A DNA stretch of 55,138 bases from Hyphomonadaceae bacterium (GCA_021731815.1 JAKFWO010000003.1:1-55138); one strand, 5' to 3'; positions 16,637 through 26,801 are shown, counted from the first letter of the stretch. Notes: generated from the letters alone by a model not told the origin. Numbers and translations are program-made.

Positions 16637-17875
16637 TCACGCGGCCAGCTCGCAAATTCGCTGTCCGGCCCTGGCCCGCGCCGCGCGGTCGGCCTCGATC
16701 ACCTCGGAATATTCAGGCACGGCTTCGCCGGCAAGATTGCGCCGGAGCGCCGAATAGGCCTCGAGCCCGTCCTCGGCAATGGCCGGGATGTCGAGAAAGC
16801 CGATCCTGCCGCCCAGAAAGGCCGCGACCGCCACTTCATTCGCCCCGTTGAGCCAGGCGGTCGCCAGCCCACCCATGCGCAGCGCCTCGCGCGCAAGACG
16901 AAGCGCTGGAAAGCGCCCCAGATCGGGGGCCTCGAAGGTCAGGCTGGCGATCTTCACCAGATCAAGGCGCGGCGAGGTGATGGCAATCCGCTCCGGCCAG
17001 GAAAACGCAAAGGCGATCGGCGTGCGCATATCGGGCGTGCCCAATTGGGCAATGATCGAACCATCGACATATTGCACATAGGAATGGATGATCGATTGCG
17101 GATGAACCAGCACATCGATCCGGTCCTCGGGAAAATCGAACAGATGGGCGGCTTCGATGAGTTCGAGCCCCTTGTTCATCATGGTCGCGCTGTCGACGCT
17201 GATTTTCGCACCCATCGACCAATTGGGATGCGCGATGGCCTGCGCCGGCGTCATGCCCTTCATTTCGGCGAGGGTCTTTGTGCGAAATGGCCCGCCCGAG
17301 GCGGTGAGGCACAGACGCTCGGCGGCAGCGGGGTGGGTGAGCGACTGGAAGATTGCGCTATGCTCGGAATCGACCGGCAGCAGGGTGGCACCATATTGCC
17401 TCGCCGTTGCCAGCATGAGCGCGCCGGCGCAGACGATGCATTCCTTGTTGGCGAGCGCGACAGTTCCGCCATTGCGCAGCGCCTCGAGCGTGGGCGCAAG
17501 GCCCGCGGCCCCCACGATCGCGGCCATGGTCCAGTCCACCGGCCGGGCGGCGGCTTCCACCACCGCTTCCGCCCCGGCTGCGACCTCGATCCCGCTTCCT
17601 GCCAGCCCCTCCTTGAGCGCAGCGTAACCCGCGGGATCGGCGATGACGGCGAGTTTGGGGCGCAGGGCCAAAGCCTGTTCACGCAAATGTTCCACCCGGC
17701 CGCCGGCGCACAGGGCCTCGATCCGGATGTCCTGCCCGCCGGCCTGCGCCTGGCGCAGAACATCGACCGTGCTGGTGCCGATCGACCCGGTGGAGCCCAG
17801 GATCGTCACACTCCGCATTCGCGGGGCTGTCGGAATAAGGCCTGCACTGGCGGGCAGCGCGTCAGTAACACTCAT
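16637..17875 (-). CDS. dxr: 1-deoxy-D-xylulose 5-phosphate reductoisomerase
   Basis: This 412-residue enzyme catalyses the committed MEP-pathway step, DXP to MEP, using NADPH and a divalent metal. Motifs are the NADPH loop [38 protein letters not shown], the metal and phosphate site [19 protein letters not shown], and a C-terminal helical domain. The start overlaps the cdsA stop by 4 bases (ATGA), so isoprenoid supply is coupled to cdsA and uppS, whose product consumes MEP-derived IPP. Confidence 0.96.
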   Translation of the reverse strand: MSVTDALPASAGLIPTAPRMRSVTILGSTGSIGTSTVDVLRQAQAGGQDIRIEALCAGGRVEHLREQALALRPKLAVIADPAGYAALKEGLAGSGIEVAAGAEAVVEAAARPVDWTMAAIVGAAGLAPTLEALRNGGTVALANKECIVCAGALMLATARQYGATLLPVDSEHSAIFQSLTHPAAAERLCLTASGGPFRTKTLAEMKGMTPAQAIAHPNWSMGAKISVDSATMMNKGLELIEAAHLFDFPEDRIDVLVHPQSIIHSYVQYVDGSIIAQLGTPDMRTPIAFAFSWPERIAITSPRLDLVKIASLTFEAPDLGRFPALRLAREALRMGGLATAWLNGANEVAVAAFLGGRIGFLDIPAIAEDGLEAYSALRRNLAGEAVPEYSEVIEADRAARARAGQRICELAA

Positions 17876-18693
17876 AATTTCAATACTCCAGGCAATGCCG
17901 GCCAGAAAGTCAGGGCAATAAAGCCCGGAATGGAGGCAAACATCAAGCTGTCAAAACGGTCAAGCGCCCCGCCATGACCCGGAATGATCCCGCTGGTATC
18001 CTTGACGCCGAAGCGCCGCTTGACGAAACTCTCGAACAGATCCCCCGAAAGCCCGATCGCAGCGATCAGGGTTCCGGCAAGAAGGGCGGGTCCGGGGTCG
18101 CCGCCCCGGAACAGGGCGAAACCGCCCGCGGCCAATGCCCCCGCAAGCGTGCCGCTGGCAAGGCCGGCATAGCTCTTGTTGGCACCGAACCATTCGGGAA
18201 CGACACGCGGGCCGCCAATGAACCGCCCGCCGAGATAGGCCGCCGAATCCGTCACGATGACGATGCCGACCAGCCAGAGGGCCGGTTCCGGTCCGAAATG
18301 CGTGCGCAGCAGGAATATGGCCAGCACCGGCCCCACGAGATAAAGTGACCCCGCTCCGGCGGGATAGGCCCGCTTGAGCGCGCAGACGCAGATCATGGCA
18401 AGGATCAGCGCCGGCACCGCAATCCCGAAAGGCCCGCCGGCCAATATCATGGCCGTGCATCCCATCAATGTTGTGAGCGTTGTCAGTACAATGAGCGGCG
18501 TCGCGCGGCTCATCCGGTGCCATTCGAACGCCATGATTGCGAGCGCGAAAGTGAGAATCGCGAGAAACCATGCACCCCCGGCAGCGATGGCGGAAAAACC
18601 GACGGGTATGAGAACCGCGGCAGATGCGATCCGTATCGCCAATTCGCCGCTGCGTGCCGCCTTGACCGCGACATGCGGTGCAGGCTCGCTCAC
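17872..18693 (-). CDS. cdsA: Phosphatidate cytidylyltransferase
   Basis: This 273-residue inner-membrane enzyme makes CDP-diacylglycerol from CTP and phosphatidic acid, the branch point of phospholipid synthesis. Seven to eight hydrophobic segments are apparent. The family signature is complete near the C-terminus: [20 protein letters not shown], then [19 protein letters not shown] precedes it as in other CdsA proteins. It overlaps both neighbours (uppS and dxr) by 4 bases. Confidence 0.95.
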   Translation of the reverse strand: MSEPAPHVAVKAARSGELAIRIASAAVLIPVGFSAIAAGGAWFLAILTFALAIMAFEWHRMSRATPLIVLTTLTTLMGCTAMILAGGPFGIAVPALILAMICVCALKRAYPAGAGSLYLVGPVLAIFLLRTHFGPEPALWLVGIVIVTDSAAYLGGRFIGGPRVVPEWFGANKSYAGLASGTLAGALAAGGFALFRGGDPGPALLAGTLIAAIGLSGDLFESFVKRRFGVKDTSGIIPGHGGALDRFDSLMFASIPGFIALTFWPALPGVLKL

Positions 18694-19457
18694 TCACTTG
18701 CCTCCTCAGGGACGATTTCGTGCCTGGTCTGGCCTTCGGCCGCGCCAAAGCGCCGGTCGCGCCGCTGATATTCGGCGATGGCTGCCTCAAGATGGGTGCG
18801 ACCGAAATCGGGCCACAGCACGTCGAGAAAGACGAGTTCGGAATAGGCCGCCTGCCAAAGCAGGAAATTCGACATGCGCTGTTCGCCCGAGGTGCGGATG
18901 ACGAGATCGGGATCGGGCAGATCGCGGGTGTCGAGCGACCGCGCGATCAGGGCAGTATCAATATTGGCAGGATCGAGCGTGCCGGCCAGTGCCGCCTCGG
19001 CGAGGCTGCGCGCCGCGCGCACCAGTTCCGCCTGGCCGCCATAATTGAATGCAATGGTCAGGCCAAATTTGCTGTTGGAGGCGGTGCGGCGTTCGGCGCG
19101 TTCGATCAGGGCGAGAATGTCGGCGGAAAGCCCCGCACGCTCGCCAATGATGCGCACCCGCACTCCGTCGGCGATCAGGCGGTCGAGATCGCGATCGACA
19201 TACAGGCGCATGAGATCGAACAGGGCCTCGACCTCGGCCGCGGGCCGGCGCCAGTTCTCGGTGGAAAAGCCGAACACCGTCAGGAACCGGACATCGAGAT
19301 CCGCCGCGGCCTCGACGGTGCGCCGCAGCGCCTCCACGCCCGCCCGATGGCCAAAGGCCCGAGGCCGGTTGCGCGACTGCGCCCAGCGGCCATTGCCATC
19401 CATGATGACCGCAATGTGTCGCGGAACCGGGGGGGCGGCGGGAAGCGAAGCCGGCAT
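18690..19457 (-). CDS. uppS: Di-trans,poly-cis-undecaprenyl-diphosphate synthase
   Basis: This 255-residue cis-prenyltransferase builds the C55 lipid carrier for peptidoglycan and O-antigen. Signature elements are [16 protein letters not shown] (with the catalytic Asp), [25 protein letters not shown], and the C-terminal [20 protein letters not shown] with WPDF. Its stop overlaps the cdsA start by 4 bases. It follows frr after about 106 bases. Confidence 0.95.
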   Translation of the reverse strand: MPASLPAAPPVPRHIAVIMDGNGRWAQSRNRPRAFGHRAGVEALRRTVEAAADLDVRFLTVFGFSTENWRRPAAEVEALFDLMRLYVDRDLDRLIADGVRVRIIGERAGLSADILALIERAERRTASNSKFGLTIAFNYGGQAELVRAARSLAEAALAGTLDPANIDTALIARSLDTRDLPDPDLVIRTSGEQRMSNFLLWQAAYSELVFLDVLWPDFGRTHLEAAIAEYQRRDRRFGAAEGQTRHEIVPEEASE

Positions 19458-19563
19458 CTGTTGGCGGGACCTTTCTCTCTTGTTCTCATCTACCCGGAAT
19501 TGCAGATGTTGGGGACGGGATTCTGCACCACCAGGCCAGTCTGGCGGGAATAGGGCGCGGGCC

Positions 19564-20133
19564 TTAAACCTGCATGATTTCGTCTTCCTTTGATTTCAGA
19601 CTGTCATCGACTTTTTTGATGAACGCATCGGTCTGGGTCTGGACTTTTTCAGACAAAATCTTTTGTTGATCCTGACTGAGATCGCCCGATTTTTCCAGTT
19701 TCTTCAAGATGTCCATGCCATCGCGGCGCACATTGCGAATGGCGACCCGGGCGTGCTCGGCATATTTGGCGGCGAGTTTCGCGAATTCCCGGCGCCGTTC
19801 CTCGTTGAGCGGCGGAATCGGCACGCGCAGGGTCTGGCCCTCCATCACCGGATTGAGCCCGATCCCGGCAGTGCGGATGGCCTTGTCCACCGCAGAGGCA
19901 AGGCCCCGGTCCCAGACCTGCACAACGAGCATGCGGCTGTCGCTGACCGACACCGACGCCACCTGGACAAGCGGCGTCATCGAGCCATAGGCATCGACCT
20001 GGATCGGTTCGAGCAGCCCGCTCGAGGCCCGCCCCGTGCGCAGGCCGGAAAACTCGTCCTTGAGTGCAGCGAGCGCACCCTCCATGCGGCGGGAAATATC
20101 ATTGATATTGAACGAATTGGCATCGGCGGCCAT
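19564..20133 (-). CDS. frr: Ribosome recycling factor
   Basis: This 189-residue protein splits post-termination ribosomes with EF-G. The fold is a three-helix bundle plus a small beta domain. Diagnostic stretches are [22 protein letters not shown] near the N-terminus, [37 protein letters not shown], and [23 protein letters not shown] 20133 is preferred: it has AGGAA upstream and gives the normal family length. The frame is open to 20283. It lies behind pyrH, as in most bacteria. Confidence 0.95.
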   Translation of the reverse strand: MAADANSFNINDISRRMEGALAALKDEFSGLRTGRASSGLLEPIQVDAYGSMTPLVQVASVSVSDSRMLVVQVWDRGLASAVDKAIRTAGIGLNPVMEGQTLRVPIPPLNEERRREFAKLAAKYAEHARVAIRNVRRDGMDILKKLEKSGDLSQDQQKILSEKVQTQTDAFIKKVDDSLKSKEDEIMQV

Positions 20134-20306
20134 GGTCTGGTTCCTGTCCCGGAATGCGGTGGTGAAGAAAGATTGCAGCGACTGAATAACTGCAGCGACT
20201 GAATATTGGATTCGCGTGAAGCGCTCGGCCTGCTGACCCCGGCCGGTGAGCAGGCCGGACGCGCAGGCCGGATGCGCAGTCATGGTTCCATATTCATCTG
20301 CCGATG

Positions 20307-21014
20307 TCAGATATTGATGATCGTATAGGCCCCACGTCCGGCCAGCACTTCGACAAGTGCGCCCTCATTGCGAATGGAAAAGACCACGATCGGGATCCGG
20401 TTCTCGCGCATCAATTGTACGGCCGACATGTCCATGACCTTGAGGTCCTGAATGATCATCTCGTCATAGGTCAGCCGGTCATAGCGCACGGCCAGGGGAT
20501 CGAGCTTCGGGTCGGCACTGTAGACGCCATCGACCTGGGTTCCCTTGAACATGGCATCGCAGCCCATTTCCGCCGCGCGCAGGGCCGCGCCCGTATCGGT
20601 GGTGAAGAAGGGATTGCCAGTGCCGGCGGCGAAGATGACGACGCGGCCTTTTTCCATATGCCGGATCGCGCGGCGCCGGATCAGCGGCTCGGCGATCTGC
20701 TCCATGCGCACGGCCGACAGGACGCGCGTCTTGAGCCCCAGTTTCTCCAGGGCATCCTGCATGGCCAATGCGTTCATTACGGTGGCCAGCATGCCCATGG
20801 AATCGGCGGTGGGACGTTCCATGCCGCGCGCCGCGCCCGCAAGACCGCGGAAAATATTCCCGCCGCCGATCACGAGGCAGATCTGGACGTCAAAACTCTC
20901 GATCGCGGATTTGATCTCGATGGCCAGCGCCTTGCAGGCGGCACCGTCAATGCCATAGCCTGCGGCACCCATCAGGGCCTCGCCGGAAATTTTCAGCAGG
21001 ATCCGCTGAAACAT
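20307..21014 (-). CDS. pyrH: UMP kinase
   Basis: This 235-residue hexameric amino-acid-kinase-fold UMP kinase has [13 protein letters not shown] at the N-terminus, [10 protein letters not shown], the [19 protein letters not shown] helix, [18 protein letters not shown] and [16 protein letters not shown] 21014 gives a family-length protein. The frame stays open upstream to 21308 with a 98-residue low-complexity extension that I consider non-coding, but the Shine-Dalgarno at 21014 is poor, so a GTG, TTG or ATG start slightly upstream is possible. The usual upstream partners rpsB and tsf are absent here. Confidence 0.92.
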   Translation of the reverse strand: MFQRILLKISGEALMGAAGYGIDGAACKALAIEIKSAIESFDVQICLVIGGGNIFRGLAGAARGMERPTADSMGMLATVMNALAMQDALEKLGLKTRVLSAVRMEQIAEPLIRRRAIRHMEKGRVVIFAAGTGNPFFTTDTGAALRAAEMGCDAMFKGTQVDGVYSADPKLDPLAVRYDRLTYDEMIIQDLKVMDMSAVQLMRENRIPIVVFSIRNEGALVEVLAGRGAYTIINI

Positions 21015-21518
21015 CGGCCGTTCGCGCCGGGCCTGTGGCTCAAGCGTGCAGGAATCCGCTGCCTCGATTACTTCCAGGGCCGGTTCGAAACCGGGATTGG
21101 GGCCGTAATTTGGGCCGGATGTGGTGATTTCCAGCCCGGTCTGCGCCGCGGCACCCGATCCGTCATCCATGTGATTCTCGAACCCCGCCCGTGTCCCGAT
21201 TGATGAAAGCTGCCCGAAGAAGCCGGGCCCGAAGCGGATCGGGCGTGCGCCTTTCATCGACATATGAAAGCGCCGCCCATGTCCGGCCCAGGCAATGACC
21301 TCTACCACGGCGACGCTTCAATTTTCCAGTGCAGTGTTTTCGGGCAGGCGGGAGGCAATTCAGTGGCCAAGCGGGGCCATGCATCACCTCTAATGCATTG
21401 AAATCATGCGTCAAAAAAGCAAAAAATCGGATGCAGGATCTCCGGGGACGGCGAAAGAGAGAAGGTGCAGAAATCTGGCGTTTTCAGATCAACCGGATTC
21501 GGCCAGGGACCGGGAGAT
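21015..21518. other. Gap between pyrH and the Gly/His-rich gene
   Basis: About 500 bases lie without a supported gene. The first 290 continue the pyrH frame but lack homology. I see no clear terminator for the minus-strand Gly-rich gene, no tRNA, and no remnants of rpsB or tsf, which often precede pyrH. Confidence 0.4.
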
Positions 21519-21998
21519 TCAATCATCGTATTTCTTGCCATAATAGCCTTGGCCATAATAGCCGTGGCCATAATAATCCTTGCCGTAATATCCCTTTCCG
21601 TAGAAGCCCTTGCCATAATGGCCGCCGTGAAACCCTTTTCCGTGAAAGCTCCTTCCGTGGAATCCCCGACCGCCGTGGAATCCCCGACCGCCGTGGAATC
21701 CGCGACTACCGTGGAATCCGCGACCGCCGTGATGGCCGCGTCCGGAAATGGTCTGGAATTCCGCCGGTGAAGACTCTTCGATGTGCAGTGCCTCTGTTTG
21801 AAGCGCCAGGCCGGGTTTCAGACTCTCGGCGCGCGCCTGCGGGGCAAGCACGATCAATGGGACAAGCACGATCAGCGTGACGAAGCCGGCCGCAGCCAGG
21901 CGGGCCACAATTCCGACATCCATCAAGGGCCGGGAAATGAATGGCCAGGAAGCAAAGGGCCGGGAAATGGCCCATGATATCGTGAGGGATGGGGTCAT
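21519..21998 (-). CDS. Secreted Gly/His/Tyr-rich repeat protein
   Basis: This protein of about 159 residues has a hydrophobic segment LAAAGFVTLIVLVPLIVLAP ending in AQARA-ES, a credible signal peptide with AxA cleavage preceded by a long N-region. About 35 residues later a C-terminal repeat domain begins: several GRGFHG units, then FHGKGFHGGHYGKG, then YYGKxYYGxGYYG units, ending YDD. The composition is almost only Gly, His, Tyr, Phe, Arg and Lys. ATG 21998 has GGAG at spacing 6; an upstream frame to 22262 exists. I do not recognise a family. Such sequences could bind metals, coat the surface or phase-separate, but none of this is shown. Confidence 0.65.
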   Translation of the reverse strand: MTPSLTISWAISRPFASWPFISRPLMDVGIVARLAAAGFVTLIVLVPLIVLAPQARAESLKPGLALQTEALHIEESSPAEFQTISGRGHHGGRGFHGSRGFHGGRGFHGGRGFHGRSFHGKGFHGGHYGKGFYGKGYYGKDYYGHGYYGQGYYGKKYDD

Positions 21999-21999
21999 G

Positions 22000-22309
22000 T
22001 TCATCTCCATTGGGTTGTTGCAGCGCGACCATCCGACCTCATCGTCGGCGGCATCCAAAACCAGATGGGCCAAAACCGGATGGGCCAAAACAATATGGGC
22101 CAGAGCGAAGGCCGAGGTGTAGGCCGGAGGACATGATAGTCCCCGCCCGTCTGAGCGCCAGATGAACACCCCGTTCAGGTTTATTCCTGTCGTCCCGACA
22201 AATTCCTGTTGCGTAAAGACTTTCCCGTCCGGCTTGCGCCGCTCACGAAAATATGACCTCATTGCCCGCCATCAGGCAACCGGCCCGGGAAACCATCAGG
22301 CGAAGGAAA
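22000..22309. other. Divergent gap with 15-base tandem repeat
   Basis: This is the shared upstream region of the Gly-rich gene and nnrU-like gene. It holds three tandem 15-base units beginning ATGGGCCAAAAC at 22065-22109, with the third unit diverged. The remaining bases show no clear promoter. Confidence 0.5.
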
Positions 22310-22990
22310 ATGATCGGATTTGCAGCGGCGCTGGCCGGCTTCATCCTGCTGCATGTACTGGTGTCCGGAACGGGGCTGCGAAAACCGGTCGTTGCCGCGC
22401 TCGGTGTGGTGCCGTTTCGCGCCGTGTTCAGCATTTTGAGCGTAATGCTGCTTGTCGCGATCGCCTTGACCTATGGTGAAGCCGCGCGCCACCCGGCCAA
22501 TCGGGTGCTGTGGGATTTGGGAGAGGCCGGCCGGATCGCCGCTTTGTTGCTCGTCAATCTCGGCTTTCTGTTTGCAATCGGCGGCATTTTGGGGGTCAAT
22601 CCAACGGCTGCCGGCCTCGAAAATGCGCTCAAACGGCCCTTCGAGGGCGCGGGCTTCATCCGCATCACCCGCCACCCGTTTTTGTGGGGCGTGGTATTCT
22701 GGGCGCTGGGACATTTGGCGGCCAATGGCAGTGTCAGCGCTTTGGCCCTGTTCGGAGGCCTTGCGGGGATGTGCCTGCTGGGCACCCGCTCGATTGATCG
22801 CAAGACCGCCGCGCGCGGGCCGGCATCCTGGGCGGATTTCCGGGCTGCGACCTCCAACCTGCCTTTCGCTGCGATCATTGCCGGGCGCAATCGCTTCGTG
22901 GCGCGCGAATTATGGTGGCGGGTCCTGATCGGGCTCGGAATCTATGGACTGGTCGGCTGGTTTCACCAGCCGCGAATTTTCCCTGGCTGA
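22310..22990 (+). CDS. NnrU family membrane protein
   Basis: This 226-residue integral membrane protein has about six hydrophobic segments and the NnrU-family core: NPANRVLWDLGEAGR-like loop, then FIRITRHPFLWGVVFWALGHLAANGS, where RHPxLWGxxxWxxxHLxxNG is the family hallmark. It closes with a C-terminal FRAATSNLPFAAIIAGRN region. NnrU homologues accompany denitrification or carotenoid/isoprenoid enzymes (15-cis-zeta-carotene isomerase is a relative); heme coordination by His has been reported for that relative. ATG 22310 follows GAAGGA. The next gene starts 7 bases after the stop. Confidence 0.85.
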   Translation: MIGFAAALAGFILLHVLVSGTGLRKPVVAALGVVPFRAVFSILSVMLLVAIALTYGEAARHPANRVLWDLGEAGRIAALLLVNLGFLFAIGGILGVNPTAAGLENALKRPFEGAGFIRITRHPFLWGVVFWALGHLAANGSVSALALFGGLAGMCLLGTRSIDRKTAARGPASWADFRAATSNLPFAAIIAGRNRFVARELWWRVLIGLGIYGLVGWFHQPRIFPG

Positions 22991-22996
22991 GGGCGC

Positions 22997-23323
22997 ATGA
23001 AAATGGACATATCGATGGCAAGGGCAAGGAAACGGGCACACACAATGGGGAAGCATTTGGCACTCATTTTCGCTTTCGGCGTAATGGCCCTCGCGCTTGC
23101 CGCCTGTGCTCATCAGCCCGATCCCGGACAAAGCTCTCCGCCCGGCTTTTTCAGCGCCCTGTTTCATGGCGTGACGGCCCCTTTCACGCTGTTTCTCGGC
23201 TGGCTATGGGATGGCCGGATCTATGCCTTCCCCAATTCCGGCTGGTTCTATGATCTGGGCTTTCTGCTTGGCCTGTCGGTCTGGGGCGGCGGGGGTGCAG
23301 CCGCGGCCCGGAATTCACGCTGA
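22997..23323 (+). CDS. Small putative lipoprotein
   Basis: This 108-residue protein has a signal sequence ending in the lipobox LAAC (cysteine about residue 37). The mature part is about 70 residues, rich in aromatic residues: FLGWLWDGRIYAFPNSGWFYDLGFLLGLSVWGGGG. The PN.GW.YD.GF..G segment is recurrent in uncharacterised small lipoproteins. ATG 22997 has GAGGG close upstream, giving a long N-region; ATG 23045 would give a standard signal peptide but has a poor ribosome site. It is probably co-transcribed with the NnrU gene (6-base gap) and the DUF4153 gene (32-base gap). Confidence 0.65.
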   Translation: MKMDISMARARKRAHTMGKHLALIFAFGVMALALAACAHQPDPGQSSPPGFFSALFHGVTAPFTLFLGWLWDGRIYAFPNSGWFYDLGFLLGLSVWGGGGAAAARNSR

Positions 23324-23355
23324 GCTTCTTCTGTATCGGGTGAATCGGAGAGCCA

Positions 23356-25191
23356 ATGGCCCAGAGTGATCCTTTGACGATTTCCGCCAATGGTCGATCG
23401 CGGTGGATCGGGGCGATACGCCTTGCGATCGGCCTCGCCCAGGGCCTTGCCATTCACCTGTTGGCCAGAAGGATCGGGGATAGTTCCGGGGACAGCTCGC
23501 TGTGGCTCACCGCATGGTTTGTGCTGGCCCTGCTGCTGCCATTTCCCGCGCTGGCCGGGCCAGGCGTCCTGCCTGTTGGAACCCTTGTGATCTGGCTGGC
23601 CAGTGCCGGGGCGGTTTTGTTCGGGCTCGGAGCCTATCTGGGTTTTGTCTATCCGGATCTGTCGAATGCGTCACCCGGGATTTTCCTGCTCAGCCTCGCT
23701 TTGTTCATCGCCCATCATCTGCTGGTTGCGTCGGCAGGTGCGGGCCGCGTGCTTGCGCCTTATGGGGACTATTTCGACCGCGCCTGGAAGAGCGTGCTGC
23801 AGATGGCACTGGCGACGGGCTTTGCGCTGGCGGCCTGGCTGCTTCTCTGGCTGGCTGCGGGATTATTTGCTGTGCTTGGCTTTCATGGATTGGGGAAATT
23901 GCTGGGCGAGGCCGCCTTTTCGACCCCCTTCCTGTTCACGATGTTTGCGGCCGCTGTGCATCTGACCGACCAGCGGGCCGAGCTCGTGCTCGGCGCGCGC
24001 AATCTCGGGCTCAGCCTGCTGGGCTGGCTCACCCCGCCAATGGCGGCGTTGACGCTGGTCTTTTTCGTCTTGTTGTTCCCCGGCGGTGTGGGCCGATTAT
24101 GGGGCGAGGGGCCGGGCTCGGGCCTGCTGATCGCGGCAGCGATCGTGCTGATCGTGCTCGTCAATTGCCTTTATCAGGATGGTAGCCGCGCGCCGGGGCG
24201 GATCCTTGGCTGGAGCGGCCGGGCGGCTGCGGCGCTGATTGCGCCACTGGTGGCCCTGGCCCTGGTCGGGATCTGGCTGCGGATCGCGGATCTGGGCTGG
24301 ACGCGCACCCGGATTTTCGTGGTGGCGATCCTCGTGACGCTCGCAATCTATGGCGCGACCTATCTGTGGGCCGCGCGACCCGGGGGCAAGGGATTTCTCC
24401 CCGGGCTCGGGACCCATAATGTGCGTGTGGCCTGGCTCGCGACGGCGATATTGCTCGTTCTGGTCTCACCGCTCGGCGATCCGGCGCGGCTGGCGGTGGC
24501 CGACCAGATGCAGCGCCTGCGTTCGGGCAAGACCTTGCCGGAAGCCTTCGATTTCCGGTTTCTGGCCCAGGCAGAAGACAGCGGGCGCTGGGGCAAGGCT
24601 GCGCTCAACGAGCTTGCGGCGCTTTCGGGCGATGCGCGCGCAATGACGATCGCCGCAAAGGCCAGGGACGCGCTCGCCGAGCGGGTGGCCGATGAGGCTG
24701 TCAAACGAAATGTCGATGCACCGCCGCCGGAAATGACTCCGGCCGGGCGCCGGTTGCGGATCCGCAATCTTACCGGGGATCCTGCCGTTCCGGACGGGGC
24801 CCTCGGTCCGTTTTCCGGTGGGGACGACCCGGCGCAGGATTGCGCGGAAATAGCGGGCTCCACCAGCACGAACAAGTTCTCTTCGCGTCCGGTTTGCCAA
24901 TTGCGCCGTCTCGATCTGGTCACGACGCTGGATGAGGAACTCGTGCTCATGATCGGTGGGGAAGTCAGCATCGTTTTTCCAGGCGAGACGCCTCAATCAC
25001 CGTGGCGGCGGGTGATTTTGGGCTGCTGCCTTGCCGATGCTGACCTCGCGGCCGATGTCGTGGGCGTGGTGGATCTTCCGATCCGCGGGATCCGCGGGAT
25101 GGGGGGCGAGTTTCGTTTCAATTTCGGCCAGCCGGAAATTGATCTTCTGAATCCCCCGCCCGGGAAACCGGCCCCGGCACCGGCGAAATGA
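23356..25191 (+). CDS. DUF4153 domain-containing membrane protein
   Basis: This 611-residue protein has an N-terminal half of about ten to twelve hydrophobic segments matching the DUF4153 pattern. The PYGDYFDRAWKSVLQMALATGF and LTWLWAARPG-like segments are typical, and DPARLAVADQMQRLRSGK closes the domain. The C-terminal 200 residues are soluble, with an Ala-rich helical part and then a variable beta-rich tail. The family's biochemical role is unknown; some members lie near cell-envelope genes. GGAG precedes the ATG. It is followed by a TPR protein and a hydrolase on the same strand. Confidence 0.78.
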   Translation: MAQSDPLTISANGRSRWIGAIRLAIGLAQGLAIHLLARRIGDSSGDSSLWLTAWFVLALLLPFPALAGPGVLPVGTLVIWLASAGAVLFGLGAYLGFVYPDLSNASPGIFLLSLALFIAHHLLVASAGAGRVLAPYGDYFDRAWKSVLQMALATGFALAAWLLLWLAAGLFAVLGFHGLGKLLGEAAFSTPFLFTMFAAAVHLTDQRAELVLGARNLGLSLLGWLTPPMAALTLVFFVLLFPGGVGRLWGEGPGSGLLIAAAIVLIVLVNCLYQDGSRAPGRILGWSGRAAAALIAPLVALALVGIWLRIADLGWTRTRIFVVAILVTLAIYGATYLWAARPGGKGFLPGLGTHNVRVAWLATAILLVLVSPLGDPARLAVADQMQRLRSGKTLPEAFDFRFLAQAEDSGRWGKAALNELAALSGDARAMTIAAKARDALAERVADEAVKRNVDAPPPEMTPAGRRLRIRNLTGDPAVPDGALGPFSGGDDPAQDCAEIAGSTSTNKFSSRPVCQLRRLDLVTTLDEELVLMIGGEVSIVFPGETPQSPWRRVILGCCLADADLAADVVGVVDLPIRGIRGMGGEFRFNFGQPEIDLLNPPPGKPAPAPAK

Positions 25192-25276
25192 ACATTCGGC
25201 ACATGATCATATGGCGGCCATGGACGATTGGCCGTGTTCCGGCGATAATGTCTGCCCTTCAGGAGCCCCTGCACCC

Positions 25277-25843
25277 ATGATCGAGTCCGCTTCCGTCGAA
25301 TCTGACGCGCCAGCGATTGTCATCGCCGCGCCAAAGGCCTCGGCCCGGCGCGAGGCGCTGGACAAATTCTTCCGCGAACTCGGCCAGTCGAAGGACGAGA
25401 TCGCCGCCGATGAAGCCGCGAAAGCGATCGCCGAAAAAATGCGTCGTCATAACGGGCCCGTCATCGAACTTCTGCTCATCCGCGCCTTGTCTTCCGTCCA
25501 GCGGGCCGAGGGCGCGATCGAAGGGCTGACCACTGCGCGCCGCTTTCTCGACGAGGCCGTGGCGATCGATCCCGAATGCGCCCAATGCTGGGCCGATCGG
25601 GCCTTTGTCGCCCAGGCCATGGGTGAGCCGGGCACGGCGGTGAAGGATTTCAACGCCGCCCTGACGCTGGAACCGCGCCATTTCATCGCGTGGTTCGGGT
25701 TGGGCAATGTCATGCGCAGTCTCAACCGCGACAAGGAGGCGCTCGACGCTTATGAAAGGGCGCTGGCGCTGCATCCCTTTTTCGAGGCCGCACGCCAGAA
25801 TGCCGCGCAATTGCGGTTGATCGTGAGGGGACGCCCGGCCTGA
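25277..25843 (+). CDS. TPR repeat protein
   Basis: This 188-residue cytoplasmic protein (no signal peptide seen) carries two to three tetratricopeptide units between residues about 70 and 170: FLDEAVAIDPECAQCWADRAFVAQAMGEPGTAVKDFNAALTL and FIAWFGLGNVMRSLNRDKEALDAYERALAL. TPRs mediate protein contacts; the partner is unknown. ATG 25277 has AGGAG 11 bases upstream; an in-frame start at 25211 is less likely. It ends 13 bases before the hydrolase gene. Confidence 0.75.
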   Translation: MIESASVESDAPAIVIAAPKASARREALDKFFRELGQSKDEIAADEAAKAIAEKMRRHNGPVIELLLIRALSSVQRAEGAIEGLTTARRFLDEAVAIDPECAQCWADRAFVAQAMGEPGTAVKDFNAALTLEPRHFIAWFGLGNVMRSLNRDKEALDAYERALALHPFFEAARQNAAQLRLIVRGRPA

Positions 25844-25856
25844 GGGTGGAAAAGTC

Positions 25857-26801
25857 TTGTTTCTGAAAATTTCTGGCGGTCTTCTGGCGCTGATCGTCCT
25901 CGCCATCGGCCTTTATCCATTCGTCTATTCGGGATCGGCGGAGAAACGTTTCCCGCCGATCGGGCGGATCATCCCGGTTTCCGGGGGAAATGCCCATGTC
26001 TGGGAAGCGGGTCCCGCCGGGGGCGCGCCGGTTCTGTTCATTCATGGCGCGAGCTCCAATGTGCGGGAATGGGCGTTCTGGCTCGTTCCGCAGATGAACA
26101 AGGTCGCACCCGAGCTGCGGGCTCTGACCATCGACCGGCCCGGGCATGGCCATTCCGATCGCGTGAAGGGGGCTGAACAGCTCGCCGTTCAGGCGCGCTT
26201 CATGGCCGAAATCCTCGCGCGCGAGGCCCCCGGCATGAAAGCGGTGGTGGTCGGGCATTCCTATGGCGGGGCGGTGGCCTTGCGTCTGGCCATCGATCGG
26301 CCCGACCTCGTCAAGGGCGTGGTTCTGCTCAGTCCCGCAAGCCATCCTTATCCCGGCCCGAACGCCTGGTATGTGCGTGCGGCCAATCATCCAATTTTCG
26401 GGCGGCTGTTTGCCTGGGCGGCGGTCCCGGCCCTGGGCCCCGCGGGTGCCAAAGGGGGAACGGACAGCGTCTTTGCCCCGCAGCCGGCCCCCGAGGGCTA
26501 TTCCGAACGGCTTGGCCTGCCCCTGTTGTTCCGCCCTTCGAATTTCGCCGCCAATGCGGCCGATATCGGGGCGACAAAACAGGAATTTGCGGCGCAAAAA
26601 CCGCTTTATCCGGGCATCACGGCCAGGGTCGTGATTTTCAGTACCGATACGGACAAGGTCCTGTTGCCGCGCCTCCATGCCGAGGCCCTGGCCCGCGAGA
26701 TTCCCGGCGCGCGGCTGGTCGTCGTGGAGGGCGGCGGCCATATGCCCCATCACCGCGATGCGCCGGCGGTCATCGCGGCGATCCGCGCGCTGGCGCAATA
26801 G
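25857..26801 (+). CDS. Alpha/beta-fold hydrolase, membrane-anchored
   Basis: This 314-residue protein has an N-terminal hydrophobic segment (ISGGLLALIVLAIGLYPFVYS) that would anchor it to the membrane. The alpha/beta hydrolase core follows: LFIHGASSNVREW (oxyanion loop), DRPGHGHSDR, the nucleophile elbow VVGHSYGGAVALRLA (Ser in GHSYG), and the catalytic His in GGGHMPHHRD. An Asp lies in FSTDTDKVLLP. The substrate is unknown. Translation begins at TTG 25857 with GAGGGTGGA upstream. It is co-oriented with the TPR gene. Confidence 0.82.
   Translation: MFLKISGGLLALIVLAIGLYPFVYSGSAEKRFPPIGRIIPVSGGNAHVWEAGPAGGAPVLFIHGASSNVREWAFWLVPQMNKVAPELRALTIDRPGHGHSDRVKGAEQLAVQARFMAEILAREAPGMKAVVVGHSYGGAVALRLAIDRPDLVKGVVLLSPASHPYPGPNAWYVRAANHPIFGRLFAWAAVPALGPAGAKGGTDSVFAPQPAPEGYSERLGLPLLFRPSNFAANAADIGATKQEFAAQKPLYPGITARVVIFSTDTDKVLLPRLHAEALAREIPGARLVVVEGGGHMPHHRDAPAVIAAIRALAQ

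Noticed and set aside
21015-21308. N-terminal 98-residue extension of UMP kinase
   Set aside because: The extension is low-complexity and absent from the family; the core begins at residue 99 of that frame. A slightly earlier start than 21014 remains possible.
22065-22109. Tandem 15-bp repeat as an origin-type iteron array
   Set aside because: Only three units, the last diverged, with no rep gene or AT-rich unwinding region; more likely simple expansion upstream of the Gly-rich gene.
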